A DNA stretch of 64,000 nt from Ascidia mentula (GCA_947561715.1 OX387205.1:6577001-6641000); one strand, 5' to 3'; positions 24,070 through 36,594 are shown, numbered from the stretch's first letter. Numbers and translations: made by a program. The notes: a model not told the origin generated them from the letters alone.

Positions 24070-24275
24070 GTTATATCAACATTGACGTGCAATTGTGGTC
24101 GCATTAGGGTTGTTGGAAATGTATTAAATCAACGTATTTGTTACCTCAACATGGTCGTGCAGTTGCGGTCGCATTCGGGTTGTACCAAAACGTATCATAT
24201 CAACGCCTTAGTTACGTTAATATTTACGTGCAAAAATGGACGCATTCAGGTTTTTATCTAACATACATAGTGAAC
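24070..24275 (+). repeat. About 71-bp tandem repeat, three diverged units
   Basis: Units start GTTA at 24070, 24140 and 24211 and share an ordered series: TCAACAT, CGTGCA, TGG(T/A)CGCATT, GGGTTGT and ATCAACG. Units are roughly 70-80% alike. No coding frame spans them. Confidence 0.6.
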
Positions 24276-25451
24276 GTTTTACTCGCGTTATTTATGACGT
24301 ACTTTTTGTTGAAGACAACGTTTATTGCAAACGTCAGTTTTATCAACTTTTATGCGACGTTTAGTTAAAATATAACCTAGTACGTAACCAATTTTCGACT
24401 TTCTAGCGACGTTGCGACCGTCGAAACTACGTTGTGTGTTTGCTGGAATTAACACATTGATTTTCATTTCAAACTTTTCAGGTACCATTATCGCATCAGT
24501 AACAACCTGTTATGCAAGACGGTAAAAAAAATCACTAACTTTTACACACCCATCTGGAGTTTTTGATCAAAGTCTGTTGCACTTATTGGCATAAACAACA
24601 GCCTGATGAAACAATACATTGAATTTGTTGCCGACAGACTGCTTGTTGAATTGGACTGTCCAGAGGTATTGGTAAATCGAAATTAAAGACAACGCATAGA
24701 TTGTCTTGAAGCTCTTTTTTAACAATTTGTGGACTTTTGGTTCAAGATACGTAAAAATGACCACATTCACCCTTTCAGATTTGAAATTTGAAAACATGTT
24801 TGATTTCATGGTGTTGAACTCGATCGAGGAAAAAAATATCTACTTCAAAAACTGTATCGGCAAATCGGAACATTTACCTGGATGCAGTGTTTTAATCTTG
24901 CTTGGGGTTAAAAACTGCCCGTATCTCTATTTTGTAAGCTTGAGTTGTTAAGGAACACGCTTATACAAATTTTGAGTTGTTTGTTTTTATTATTAGCATT
25001 ACACATTATACGGTGATAAATTACCGGTACATACAATTAAAGATGTCCATGCAGGTAAAATCGATTTTCCAAAATCCAATAAATTAGCTGACATTAATAC
25101 TATGTTTGTTGTGCCATAAGTTACAAATTTGAAACACAATAACTTGATGTCACTGGCACCAAGACGGTGCATAAGCGGGGGTAAGACTTTGCTAGACTTA
25201 TATATCTGTTTCTAGTGATCACATCTATCTCATTCGGTGTATATAGCCTACTATTGCTTATGACATGGCACGCTATGTGTGTAATACCCTACGACGGGAA
25301 AACTTTAATTTGCTTGTAATGTAAGATTATTTTTTGGACATACCCCATGATTTCCACGCACCCTTGCCTTTTTTTAAAAAAAGCTCTATTGTTTTGCAAC
25401 TTGTACGCATGCTTACTTTTTTAAGTACCTATAATGCTAAAAAAACAGTAA
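24276..25451. other. AT-rich spacer, no gene recognised
   Basis: Overlapping short open frames on both strands (for example 24567-24951) lack family motifs or splice logic. Nothing further supported. Confidence 0.35.
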
Positions 25452-25586
25452 GGCCGGGTCCACACTCGCGCTTTGCGCCGTCGGATTCTTTGTTTGTTAC
25501 AATGTCCCGAGCGTACGCCCGCACGCCGGCGAATAATGAAACAAACAAAGAATCCGCCGGCGCAAAGCGTGAGTGTGGACCCGACC
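25452..25586. mobile_element. Palindromic MITE, copy 2, TAA target duplication
   Basis: A 135-bp element beginning GGCCGGGTCCACACTCGCGC and ending with the inverted match GTGAGTGTGGACCCGACC. TAA lies on both sides (25449-25451 and 25587-25589). The arms also share GGATTCTTTGTTTGTT. The TAA duplication fits PIF/Harbinger MITEs. The whole unit can fold into one hairpin. Confidence 0.82.
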
Positions 25587-25589
25587 TAA

Positions 25590-26009
25590 ACTGATTTGTT
25601 GGAATTTGTTCCTTTCGACGCATTAGGTCTAAACTGTGATTAGTTTAATTCACTTTAAGAGACAAAAAATCTGCGAAATATTCATTTTGGAGACCCTTCT
25701 TCTCCAGTCGATCCTTACTGGCCCTCATTTTTAGGTCTATCAATCCACTATGAATGAGTGGTAATGTGATCATACAAAATCAATGCATTAAGTTCCGTGA
25801 GGAAAATGTGCTGTATTTGGTTGCTCATTATGTCAAGGGCTCGAGGCCTTTTTAACATCTTAAAACAGTTATAAAGTAACGTGCTATGATGTAATGAATG
25901 ACTTGCAGTTTTCACCACCCAGGTAATCATCTCGGTTCTCATAACTGTCTGATGGTAATACGATAATTGATTGTTATCTTACACCCCAAATCTTACAATA
26001 AGATCAAAT
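25590..26009. other. Spacer with one weak minus-strand frame
   Basis: A minus-strand open frame 25942-25748 (64 codons, ending LILYDHITTHS) has protein-like composition but no recognisable family and no partner exon nearby. Treated as unproven. Confidence 0.2.
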
Positions 26010-26960
26010 TATAAACGGATTGTGTAGAGGAGGGCTGGTGACTGCACTTAATTGCAAATGGAGGGTACTTTTTGTGGTTCATTTTTTCACAAAGCAGACC
26101 TACATTTTTTTTTGCTTTATAGTCAAAATAACGTAAAACAGGAGGCAAAATGCCCCCGGGGTAGCTGTTAAGGTAGCTTTCTCGCATTTAATTTTGACCA
26201 GAGTCTGTTTCTAAGTGATGAGACTAACACAAATCAAAAATGGGATAATTTCCAATAATGTTTTTTGGTCTTGTGACTTATATTGGGACCTAATATTCTT
26301 TAAAGTTAAAAAATTATTTCCCCTGAATGGGACAGTACACAGGAAATGTGGTTCTGTGCAAGGGGCATCTCTCCATCACAGAATAGCACTTGCCCATGTG
26401 GGACAGTACACAGAACAGATTTGTTGAGCTTCCTGGAAGCTCTTGTGACCTACAGGGGGCATAAACACCCCTGGGTGTTTGCTTGGGCAACTATTCACAA
26501 CTAATTTTGGTCCTGTGCGATGGAGAGGTGGATCTTGCATTGAACCACAATAGATAAGATACTTAAACGTACATTTTTCTGCAAAATCCAATTGCATTTT
26601 TAGTTGCTTTTTTACTCAAAATAATGTCCAACAGCGAGGGATCAAATGCCCCCACGGGTCAAAAATGCACCTGTCCGACGATCAATTTCGACCAGAATGC
26701 GTAGATGAGGGATGACTACAAATGACTGGGGCCCTTAAAACGATTCATTTTTCTGCAAATATAGCCTTCTACAGCACCCGGCAGCAAGTAGCAACCTGAT
26801 TCAAAACCCCACTAAAACTACCCGAAACTGGCTTAAATTCGCCCTCGGACAACAAATGTGCTCGTTCAACCGTAAAATTAAACCCTATACATCACTGGTT
26901 GCTTAGTGACGTCCTCCTTCTATTGTGACAGAGGATTAAATGCTTTTCCCGCCGGCGAAA
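26010..26960. repeat. Dispersed repeat family B, copy 2
   Basis: Starts GGATTGTGTAGAGGAGGGC, like the 6712 copy. It then shows three diverged blocks carrying TTCATTTTT, CAAAATAA(C/T)GT, ATGCCCCC and TTTCGACCAGA/TTTTGACCAGA. Around 26330-26600 a different segment interrupts it, with two GGGACAGTACACAG words 70 bp apart. Non-coding. Confidence 0.55.
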
Positions 26961-27289
26961 CTTATTTTAATAGAAATACCAATATGCGTCCTTCACAGTG
27001 GCCGCAAGACCAAGCTTACCGTTCGACTGCGTGAAGTAACACATCGTTTTATTTCTTTTTGGAACAAGATAAGAGATTCAGTGGATATCTTTTGCTAAAG
27101 CACTTTTTATTAGTCTTTCAAGTTTTGAACAGGAAAGTTTGTATCCAAAAAATCTGGCGATGGGGGTGGTGGGGCAGGTGAAGACTCCTCCCGCGACATT
27201 TCCGATTTTCTGGTATTCTTACAAAACGTATATTTCATTAGAGCCAATACATTTACTCCGAAATATAGCCTACAGCCTAACCAATAGAG

Positions 27290-27810
27290 CAGTGGTTCTT
27301 AACCTTTTTAACTCGCCGAACCCCTTGGATCCTCTGCAAGCATTCGTCGCACCCCAATAGCAAAGAAACGAAATACGAACTAAAACCAATCTGACCAAAT
27401 TTTTCATGAATTTTTTGTAACTGTGTCCAAGCAAAGTCATTTTCGCATGCAGTTTTTTTTTCACCGCAACTAGAATGCAATGGTGTTCAAAGACGGGTCG
27501 GGCAGAAATGACGAAGTCCAAAATTTTGAATTCGCATATCATTCCATAGTTAGGGCGCCCAGGGTCATCTCCGTGCTTGGTCAGATATGGATCACAGAAG
27601 TGAAACTGTTTAGTGGTTACAATCCATTCTCCTACTTAACTTAATATTTTTGATCGAAACTCAATATTTTTGTTTCTGCAATTAATTAAAAAAAAAATAT
27701 ATGACTGAAACGTTTGCTGATTTTTTGTAAATCATTGGACCTTCGTCGAACCACTGAAACGTCGCAATCGAACCCCGGGGTTTCGATCGAACCCAGGTTA
27801 AAAGCCACTG
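27290..27810. mobile_element. hAT-like non-autonomous element (521 bp)
   Basis: Left end CAGTGGTTCTTAACCTTTTTAA; right end CAGGTTAAAAGCCACTG. The flanks CAATAGAG and CAAATAGA are similar, a damaged 8-bp duplication. GAACCCC words sit near both ends. A minus-strand frame inside shows no transposase motif. Confidence 0.75.
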
Positions 27811-28634
27811 CAAATAGATACAGTTCTTCTATTCCACAGGTTTGTATTAACCCGGATCTGACAAGACATCGACAGAAAATTTAAAGTCATGTTGTGATGT
27901 GGCACATGTCATTACATTTTTGTCTACAAGATACAGTGGTAAATGTGTAATACTAACACATTCTGAAACATAATCTCGTTACCAAGTCTGTTGCGTGAAA
28001 CAATGATAATAAGAGTTTATTACCCAAAATAAGACTTACTTGACATACTCTAGATGGCGTTGGTACATTTTTAGGTGATTGAACATCAGAGGAACTTTTT
28101 GCTTCCTTAATAAAATTTATCAGCAACAAGTTATTAACTGTGTGATTTAACTTTAATAACAAATGAACTATGCAGATACAAAAAAATATTTTATTTCAAC
28201 TACAATTACAGATATAAACTATGCAAATAACACTAAAAATCACTCAAGCATAACACTGGGTCACAGTACGTATTTGAATTGCAACACAATGTCAATTTGA
28301 TCTAAGTGACGTAATAATACCATAGAATGTAAGCAATGTGTGTCTGATTGATTTGATGATGTTTTTCCTATCTGGCTCAAAACTTTTTTTTATTGCAATA
28401 ATATCGGTGAATAGCTGGGATGATAAATGTATTTTAAAAAAAAAAAAAACTGTATTGTGAAATGTCGTTGTTCGTGTTTGTGAACGTGTCCGTGTGCCAA
28501 ATACACGCGTTTTCGGAAATTGAGATTCCATCGTAGTGTGACGACGGCGCGGTGGCCCACGCGTCAATTCTGCCGTTTATACATTGAACTTTTTGGAGGT
28601 TTTCTAAAACGAAGTTTCCAAGAAGTTTTACTTC
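27811..28634. other. Spacer before the third BEL fossil
   Basis: On the minus strand near 28100-28035 a short frame (EAKSSSDVQSPKNVPTPSR) lies between AAG and a GTAAGT-like donor and could be a small host exon. There is an A15 tract at about 28435. Otherwise nothing supported. Confidence 0.25.
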
Positions 28635-30102
28635 TTGACGATGGGTGATGATATGGATCAGACTGTGTCACCGCTTAATTCGTCGGGGCCTACACGGTTG
28701 AGACCTCTCGCCGCTCCACTCGCTCTGTCCATAATGAGATACACCGGTACGACGTCTTCTGCTGCTCGAGGTTGCACTTCCCTTTTCCAAAATGGGGAAG
28801 AACCACGTGACAACGGTAATCTTATTGTACGTTCTCCTGAATTAAATACACACCCGGATTAGGAAATGAAAGAGAGTCCAGCTGTAGTACCGTGCATCGT
28901 CAAGGCAGTTGGAGAAGGCATGAGTATGCCAAGGTCAGACCAGATGACGTTCTCAGGAAAACCTACAATTTATTGGATGTTTGTTCGTTACTGCGATTCC
29001 AATCCGGAATGCTGACATTGCTATCCAGAAGCAAGAAACTTTCTCTACGAGAACTTTCGTAAGACTTATAAAGTCACTAGAGCTTTCGTTGAGGAGTTGA
29101 CCAATGCTCCTAACTTGAAACCTGATGATGCAGTCGTATACGCGCATATGTACAGATTATGAAAAAATGCTTATTGGTACTTCGCCAACTTGGAAATTTT
29201 GCTGACTTAGGTGGCTTTTTGGCGAACAAGTTCCCATACGAGTCGCAAACGCTTTGGCGCCGCCGCCGATATGCGAAGACTGTCAGGAAAACCGACGGAT
29301 TTCACAGATCTTTTTGAATTTGTCGAAGAAGAATCTGCCGTAGTGAACACTTGACCTGGCCAGCTGTGTGTGTCCCGGAAAATTGAAGAAAAGAAACGTG
29401 CTGGTAAAGTGGAAAACGTGTTACCTGCGCCACTGTCACAACAAAACCAAGTTCGTCGCCTGCCCCAATATTGAGTTGTAAAGATGTGGTGCGTTTATTC
29501 CAAGGTTCAAAGAGAGTCGGAAAACTATAATAGAATTCCGCGCAGCGAGCCAGACCACCAATTCTACAACCAGGTGCAATGCGATGAAGAACGGCCATTC
29601 GTTGTACTTTTCGCTTATTCCGGTGAAAGTTCGAGCCTCAGTTTCCTCAGTTGTGTAATGGTGAGGTGCTGCTACTTATTGGCACTGACGTTCCGTATGC
29701 AAATAGAATCTTGGAGATGAAAATAGGAAACCTCAAACAACCATTTGCTGCGAGAACACCGCTGGGGTGGTCTCTCGTCGGCTATCCTGTCGTTGATAAT
29801 ATTTCAGTTCATTTCCTTAAATGTGAATCATGAAGAGAGGAATTCCAGAAAGAGTCTGATGACATTCCATTCCAATGTCAATTAAGGACAGGAGAGTTCT
29901 CAACATACCGATGGGCATTTCTATTTGTCGCTTGCAATGGCGAAGTGAAATTAGTCTGCATCAGGACAGCCGTTCTATGGCTGAGCGACGGCTTTGGTCG
30001 CTGAATAAACGCTTGTCGCGCGACCTCGTTGAGAATATCCAATGTTACATCGACGAGGCTACGCAGAGGAGGTCAAAGAAGAAGAAGGAGGTGCCCCAGC
30101 CA

Positions 30103-30240
30103 CACTGTAAATCTAAATGGTGGAAATCAAAGGGTGGGAATATTTAAAGGTGGAATGATCCACCTATCGAGGTGGTACGGACAAAAAGGTGTAATTTCAC
30201 ACCATTTACTAATCAAATTTCCACCTGTCTTGTTGAATTG
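30103..30240 (+). repeat. Left terminal and subterminal repeats of the EnSpm element
   Basis: CACTGTAAAT terminus followed by repeated AATGGTGGAAATC, GGTGGAATGATCCACC, GAGGTGG and TTTCCACCTG words in both orientations. Such subterminal arrays are the usual binding sites of CACTA-type transposases. Confidence 0.75.
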
Positions 30241-31429
30241 GTGTAAATATCATCGCTTAGTTCTCTACAGGGTGGGGCTATAGCCTATGTGCATTAGGCG
30301 CAAACGGCTTTTCGCAACAGAATTCATTGCAGGCAACTGACGGAAACGTGAGTATGGTCTTGCGTGGGAGATTTGAATTATATTTGTTTCAGTTTGAATA
30401 ATTGCCAATTAAATAAAGTGAAAATGCGTTTCTAATTTTATTGCAGGAATTGGTATTTTTGTCATAAAAGCCGTATCCAAAGATATGTTTGGCCGTGGCG
30501 ACTAGAACAGGTTTTTAGCGCAGATGGCACAAAAATCTTTGTAAACATGTTATTTATCACCACGGAGCTCATCCAGGCCGCATTTTACGTGTAACCTGCT
30601 GTTCGTAAACAACAGTAACACCAGTGAAAAACGTTCTAATCTGAATGAAACTTTAGTGAAGTGAACTACAACAGGATATGTAGATTGTTGCATAACAACT
30701 ACCATTCTCACATCAGACTTTATTCTGGGATCGCCCAGACTGAGTTGCAGGGGCATGTTTGTTTTATTATGACGTCAGTGTCAGCCGTGCTGTCCAGACA
30801 AGGTGTTTCAGTTCTCGCGGAAGCCACGTTTGTTGCGAAGGATTTGGATGTTGGATGGAGCAGTTTGAAGGTTTGTTGGTTAAACTTTTTGTTTATCTTT
30901 CAAACTTACATGTGTGTCCACATTAACCGGGTGTGCATAAACATATTTTTTTTCAATCTGGTAATCAATCCATGAAGCCCCTTTTTTTATTTTTTGTAGA
31001 TATAGCCTATTACTCTACTGCCAAAATTCAAATCTTTTTACTGCGTGTCCCTGACAATGTTTTTTTTTCAAAATATCATTCCATATCTTGTTGGCATGGA
31101 TAGCATCTTTCGATAATTAAGATTCTAAAATATTTCGCAAAATGTGAAATGGCCCATTGGTTATATTTGGTTATTGACTAGTGTACTTTTACTCACTGTA
31201 CTGTAGACAGTATTGCTTCGACGGGGGTATGTCTCCTATTTGGTTGTACTAAATGTTAAATTAGGTCAATGTCTTATTGTTTGTGGAATTATTTCGGCAG
31301 TACTGGTTCATTTGGATAGTTGCATGTTTTTTCTTACAGATATTAAAGTGTAGCCATTGAAAAAACAATAAAAATGCACTCTTAGGAATATTGAGGTAAA
31401 TAGAAAAATAATAAATCCAAATAAATGCA

Positions 31430-33841
31430 ATGGAAGGTAAAATTTTATGTCCACATGAGATGTGCAACTTTCAATGCATTTCTAAAAAACACCTCCTTCA
31501 ACATTTAAGAAATGAACATCATCATGCAGCAGTGTTGCCATTGTGTTGCAAAGTGAACTTTTGCTCCAAAAAGTATTCTTCATTGCGCAGTTATGAAAAA
31601 CATCTTGAGAGAGCCCACCAAGGTGTGTTTTTGAGTTTTCTTGAAACTTCCGAGGGAAGTTGTGTGCCTAATGGTTGTATGCTTTCATCTGAACAATCTT
31701 CTGGTAACAGTTCACATTTAATTTCACATACAAAAGGAACAGAATCTGATTTCATTGATAACTTTGTCCGTTTGATTCTCAAAAGCCAAGAGAAATATGC
31801 ACTGCCAAAAAGTGTATTTAGATACATGATGAATGACGTTGTCTCCTTGTTTTCTTTATTTCATAAGGATGTTCTTGAAGCCACCAATACTTCAGGTTCT
31901 CTGATTAATTCTCCCAATTACCTTACAGATGGAGAATTTTTACCTAAACTGTGGGATAAATTGTCGATTGATGAGAATTTTATTGACTATTGTATAGGTC
32001 TAGGATTGGTAAATTCGGTTAGAATCCAGTTGCCAGGAACAAAATCGTACCAGTATGTTCCAATTTTAAATACTTTAAAGCAATATTTGAAGCACAAAGA
32101 TGTAATGAGTAAAGTACAGACTGTATACCATGGTACTGATGGTGTTTTATCCGATTTTACCTCTGGGTCTTTTTTCAAAGAACATAAATTCTTCAAAGGG
32201 AATCAACTGCATCTGCGTTTACATATGTATTGCGATGAAATAGAAGTTTGCAATCCACTTGGTTCATCAAAGAAAAAGAATAAATTGTTGTGCTTCTACT
32301 TTAATGTTGGCAACATCGGTGTCAAGTACCTATCCTCCTTGAAAAGTATCTTTCTTGTGTTGGTTGTAAATTCTTGTTACATTTCGGAATTTGGTTATCA
32401 TGAATTACTTTCTCCACTTGTTCATGATTTAAAAATTCTTGAAAATGATGGGATATGTGTTGCAACCAGTGATGGCCAGGAGATGATTGAACATCATGTG
32501 TTTGGATCCGTTGCTGTTTTGTCTGCTGACAACTTGGCTGCTCATGATGTTGGTGGATTTACAAGATGTTTTAGTAGTGGTCGTATTTGTAGATATTGTA
32601 TGTGCAGTTATAGCCAGATAAAATGTATGTTATCAGAGGAACATTGCACCATGCGCAACATACAAGTTCACAACTCTCAAGTAGCCGATGTTCAACATGA
32701 CCAGTCTCTGCAGCGAATATATGGTGTCCGTTCAGAATGTCCATTTAATGAGCTTGTTGGTTTCCATGCAACAACCTCACTTCCTCCTGATCTCATGCAC
32801 GACTGTTTGGAAGGGGTTGTTCCACTGACAATGAGAGCTCTATTTAAATCCTTTTCAAATTCAAAGTTGTGTTCGTTCAATATGGTAAATACTCTTATTA
32901 AGCAGTTTCCATTTGGATTGTCAGACCAAACCAACAAGCCAAGAAGTCTACCATACGATGTAGTACAAAGTGATGGGAAAATAAGGATGAGTGCAAGTGA
33001 AAATTGGTGTCTTTTTAGGTTACTTCCATTAATTCTTGGTATTAATGTTCCAAAAGGAAATGAATATTGGGAACTATACATATTGCTGTCTCAGATTATG
33101 GATATTGTGTTAGCACCGAAGATTAAAGTTGAGTGGGTTGATTATTTGCATTATTTAGTTGGTGATTTCCTTTCACTTTGTGCTGCTCTACAGCCTGAAA
33201 TACTAGTTCCAAAGTTTCACTTCTTACTTCACTATGCAAGCTTGATTCGAAAGTTTGGACCACTTCGCCATGTGTGGTGTATGAGGTTTGAGTCCTTCCA
33301 TCGAAAGATTAAAGCTATTGCAGTAAAATCTCGCAACTTCAAAAATATTACTCATACAGTGACCAAGCGTATACAAATGCTTAAATGCTGGGAGCAGAGT
33401 AGTGTGGTTGGTTTGCTTGAAGAAGAAGATGCAGCTGGGAGGCGAAGCGTTTCATTTTGCATGTTACCAGTCCACACAAAAGAATATCTTGCAACCCAGT
33501 GGAATGATGTGGACGATTTACACATATTTACAGCCTCGTCAGTTTTAGTAAATGGGTTTAATTTTGTGGTAAACAATATATGTATTGTAGATGTTGTTGA
33601 TGAGGAACCTGTATTTGCTAAAGTGAGTGAAATTTTGTTTGTTGATGGAAATCTTTTGCTATGCTGTGAATTTCTTCGAACACTGTGTTTCAACAGACAT
33701 GTTCAAAGTTATGAAGTACTTGAGACTAACGATATATTGTTTGTAGGCAAATCTCAGATAATGTATCATGCTAATGATCTGTATACCATTGAAGGAAAGC
33801 TTTTGGTACGAATGCGTCACAAGATATTTAGTCATAGCTAA
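31430..33841 (+). CDS. EnSpm/CACTA DDE transposase with two N-terminal C2H2 fingers
   Basis: A single 803-codon open frame encoding the transposase expected to cut and join the CACTG termini. Two zinc fingers open it: C7-X4-C12-X12-H25-X4-H30 and C40-X4-C45-X12-H58-X4-H63. The catalytic core shows the acidic residues in family context: D269 in YCDEIEVCNPLG, D367 in SADNLAAHDVGGF and E621 in MRFESFHRKIK. A CRYCMC zinc-binding insert follows D367. The conserved blocks FHATTSLPPDLMHDCLEG and LIRKFGPLRHVW are typical of this transposase family. The start is the first ATG, just before the first finger. There is no internal stop, so it reads as functional. The minus-strand frames opposite it are shadows. 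Confidence 0.93.
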   Translation: MEGKILCPHEMCNFQCISKKHLLQHLRNEHHHAAVLPLCCKVNFCSKKYSSLRSYEKHLERAHQGVFLSFLETSEGSCVPNGCMLSSEQSSGNSSHLISHTKGTESDFIDNFVRLILKSQEKYALPKSVFRYMMNDVVSLFSLFHKDVLEATNTSGSLINSPNYLTDGEFLPKLWDKLSIDENFIDYCIGLGLVNSVRIQLPGTKSYQYVPILNTLKQYLKHKDVMSKVQTVYHGTDGVLSDFTSGSFFKEHKFFKGNQLHLRLHMYCDEIEVCNPLGSSKKKNKLLCFYFNVGNIGVKYLSSLKSIFLVLVVNSCYISEFGYHELLSPLVHDLKILENDGICVATSDGQEMIEHHVFGSVAVLSADNLAAHDVGGFTRCFSSGRICRYCMCSYSQIKCMLSEEHCTMRNIQVHNSQVADVQHDQSLQRIYGVRSECPFNELVGFHATTSLPPDLMHDCLEGVVPLTMRALFKSFSNSKLCSFNMVNTLIKQFPFGLSDQTNKPRSLPYDVVQSDGKIRMSASENWCLFRLLPLILGINVPKGNEYWELYILLSQIMDIVLAPKIKVEWVDYLHYLVGDFLSLCAALQPEILVPKFHFLLHYASLIRKFGPLRHVWCMRFESFHRKIKAIAVKSRNFKNITHTVTKRIQMLKCWEQSSVVGLLEEEDAAGRRSVSFCMLPVHTKEYLATQWNDVDDLHIFTASSVLVNGFNFVVNNICIVDVVDEEPVFAKVSEILFVDGNLLLCCEFLRTLCFNRHVQSYEVLETNDILFVGKSQIMYHANDLYTIEGKLLVRMRHKIFSHS

Positions 33842-34362
33842 AATGCTTGAACATACTAGTTACTTTCTGAAAGGTGTCAAAGAAAGTTTTGCAATTCTAG
33901 TCCTGTGGTTGTGTTTTAACATATGTGAAGTGTTTTTGAGTGTCCATGCATTGTGCATCGCTCTCATGGCGTGATTTTCCATCCCATATTGCACCTTTGC
34001 TGTACATAAATAAGTCCGTGGCTTTAGCCTGTGGGACCCTTATGAAGGCAAATTAAAAAATATGGTGCTTGCCATTGTATAAGTTTGTGTTTATTGCCAA
34101 CCTTTTTGTTAACACAGTTGTTGAAATTGGGATCATGATGACAGCTATATGCAAGAAAATTTCGAAAATGTTCTAGCCATAAACTCACTCTTTTAACTTA
34201 CACAGAGTGTTTTGGCATCCTTTATGCAGATTTCCAACTATTCTTTTTTGCACAAAACCATTTCTACAAAATAGATTGCAGTGTTTAAATGTGCAACTGG
34301 CTTTTTGTGACCTCACAATCGTGTAAACTTGGCTAATGTTTGTTTTCAGATTTAAAGTAATA

Positions 34363-36536
34363 ATGGAATTTCATGTGACTTGCGGGGAACGAAAAGCAAT
34401 ATTAACATGCCAGTCAAAACTGGATGTAACAAACCATATAGAGGCCAAATTTAGCATCACTAGACCTTTCTCTATACAAATGTACTCGCAAACGTTTAAT
34501 GACTGGGTAGATGTCGATAATCCAGTAGATTTGCCAGAAAGTGGCAAACTTCTTGTCAAAGGTATTTATCCTTCATACATCTGTTTGTTTGTTACACTTC
34601 TGCATAATATGTAAATAGGCTGTAATATTGTAATCGTTTGGACATTATTTGGTATTACTATTGTCAAGACAGTCCAATAATTTTCAGATTGTTTGCCGGA
34701 ATTACAAAATGATATGGAGACTGCAGCACAATCATCTTCGTCTTCTTCAATTACAACTGCATCTCCGCCAGTAGAAATTGATGGGTGGTTAGTGATGTAC
34801 AAGCTTCCAAAATTTCCAAAATATATTGTTGATGCATTGGAGCAGTGTATGAACTCACCAAGCAAACTTACAAAAAAAATTAGGTGCAAGATTGTCCAAC
34901 TTATCTGCGATTCAATTTCGCCACATAACATGTAAGTGTGCTATAGTTTGCATTGGAATAGATTTTGATGAAAACTGTTACAATATGACAAATTTATTAC
35001 AGGTATCCATCACCTTTACAAATAAGGACAGTTTTGATGGAATTAATAAGAGCATATCCTGTATTAAGAGATCAAAACAGTAGCAGTCCAATAGTAAGTA
35101 GATGACATTTTGTCCACCACGGTATTTAGTTTGGTTTATTATTTAGAGCACATGGGTTAGCAGTTTGAGACAAAGATTAAAAGACATAAGAAGGCCCCTT
35201 CACTCAGATGTGCAAATTGCTGCCATGAAAAAGAAATATGGTGCACGAGAAAAGCAGGGTTCATCAAAAAGGTTGTTTGAAGATGTGAGTGTATATTTCT
35301 TCCAGTTTTGGCCAGTTAAAGTGGTTCAACTTCAATTAATCACCAAAACTAAGGTTTTGTGTATTGATCAAAAGCATGTACATCTTTTTATCTTTAAGAG
35401 TTTTGAAGATGAGGAATCAATTTCATTGCATTCTAAAGTTGTAAGATTGGAGTTGGCCAAGCAAAATCCAAATTATGACTTAATAGAAGACCGCCATAGA
35501 CGTACTTTCCAGTTCCGTAGACAGATAATTGCTAAAGGTGCTGCTAGTAAGGATATTTTGGAGAAGTTTCCAACACTGGGTGAAATCAATCTGGTAGGTG
35601 CACATTTTCACAATGTTTTAATGTAAATCTACTACCTAAATTGGCATGATGTGCAAATTGTCATGGAATAATCTGGATTCTTTTAGATATTTCTGGAAGC
35701 TAAAATGATTGTTAAAGTAGATGTTTTGGAAACATTCATGGAAAAATTTCGGCTGGAAAATCTTGTCAAACCGAATGACCAGTTGCATTTCACAGGTACC
35801 TAGCTATCTAAATTTAATGTCTTTTAACATATGTGAGGTTACGCAAATACGTGATGAATTGAGTTTATGTGGTGTTTGTAACACATATTTCACATTTAAA
35901 TTTGTTTTATTGGCCTGTCAGATGGCATAACAAGTAAATAGTTAAAATAAAAGGAAAAATCTGGCTTGTGGGGCAATGAATTGTCTACCTCATATTTTAA
36001 TAAATACTTATTTTTTTTAGGAAGAATGGAAAAAGTCTTGTTGCTTTGGCCAACTATATTGAAAGAAAATATTGCATTGTATTTCTCAACAAACCAGGTC
36101 ATTGCATGTATTTTTACTATTTGCTAATCAGACTGAAAAAATATGTTTGAAACAGTTGTGTTTATTTAAAGTTTAATCTGATTTGACGCTATTTGGCACA
36201 TTAAGCTGTGTTGGTAATACCTATTATCTTGATATGCAGGAAGATGAAAACATGTTTCCACATCTGTTTTTAGAGAAAGACCAGTACTCTGTGTTTGGAG
36301 ATGGTATTAAGTTATGTGTTGCACCTAATTTGTCAGAAGCCGTGGTTGCAATGATATGCAGTTATTGGGTGTTCAATATTTGTTTTCCGAAACAGTTGGT
36401 GAAGTCTCTACAACTTTATTGCTGTATTTTGAATTTACCAGTGAAAAATCGCCATATTTGTGTACAACGTGTTTTAAAAAGCTGTAGGCCACAGGTGCAA
36501 ACTGTGCGCTGTACAATCGACAAGAGCGTGCATTAG
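34363..36536 (+). CDS. Second EnSpm/CACTA protein, eight exons, 449 aa
   Basis: Exons 34363-34561, 34688-34931, 35003-35093, 35147-35284, 35399-35593, 35687-35795, 36021-36097 and 36240-36536 all join GT-AG in consistent phase to give 449 codons and a stop. The N-terminal part begins MEFHVTCGERKA. The middle has a serine run, then MYPSPLQIRTVLMELI and WVSSLRQRLKDIRRP, a tryptophan-arginine block reminiscent of Myb/SANT-like DNA-binding regions. The last exon ends in a hydrophobic segment (IKLCVAPNLSEAVVAMICSY). Companion genes of this kind accompany the transposase in animal EnSpm elements; their role is not established, with DNA binding or regulation the usual guess. A CAG acceptor at about 34350 hints at an upstream non-coding exon. 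Exons are AT-rich like the element. Confidence 0.8.
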
Positions 36537-36542
36537 AATAAA
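36537..36542 (+). terminator. Polyadenylation signal of the second EnSpm gene
   Basis: AATAAA directly follows the TAG stop of the eight-exon gene, implying a very short 3' UTR. Confidence 0.5.
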
Positions 36543-36594
36543 ACTTGCGACACCTTGTTTTGTACTAAACAGCAGTGTCAATTCAGCCTTAAAA

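Noticed and set aside
24070-24275. Regular repeats considered as a CRISPR array
   Set aside because: Units are diverged along their whole length without distinct constant repeats and unique spacers, and the DNA is animal nuclear.
24602-24640. CTGATGA on the plus strand
   Set aside because: No paired stem II and no GAAA downstream.
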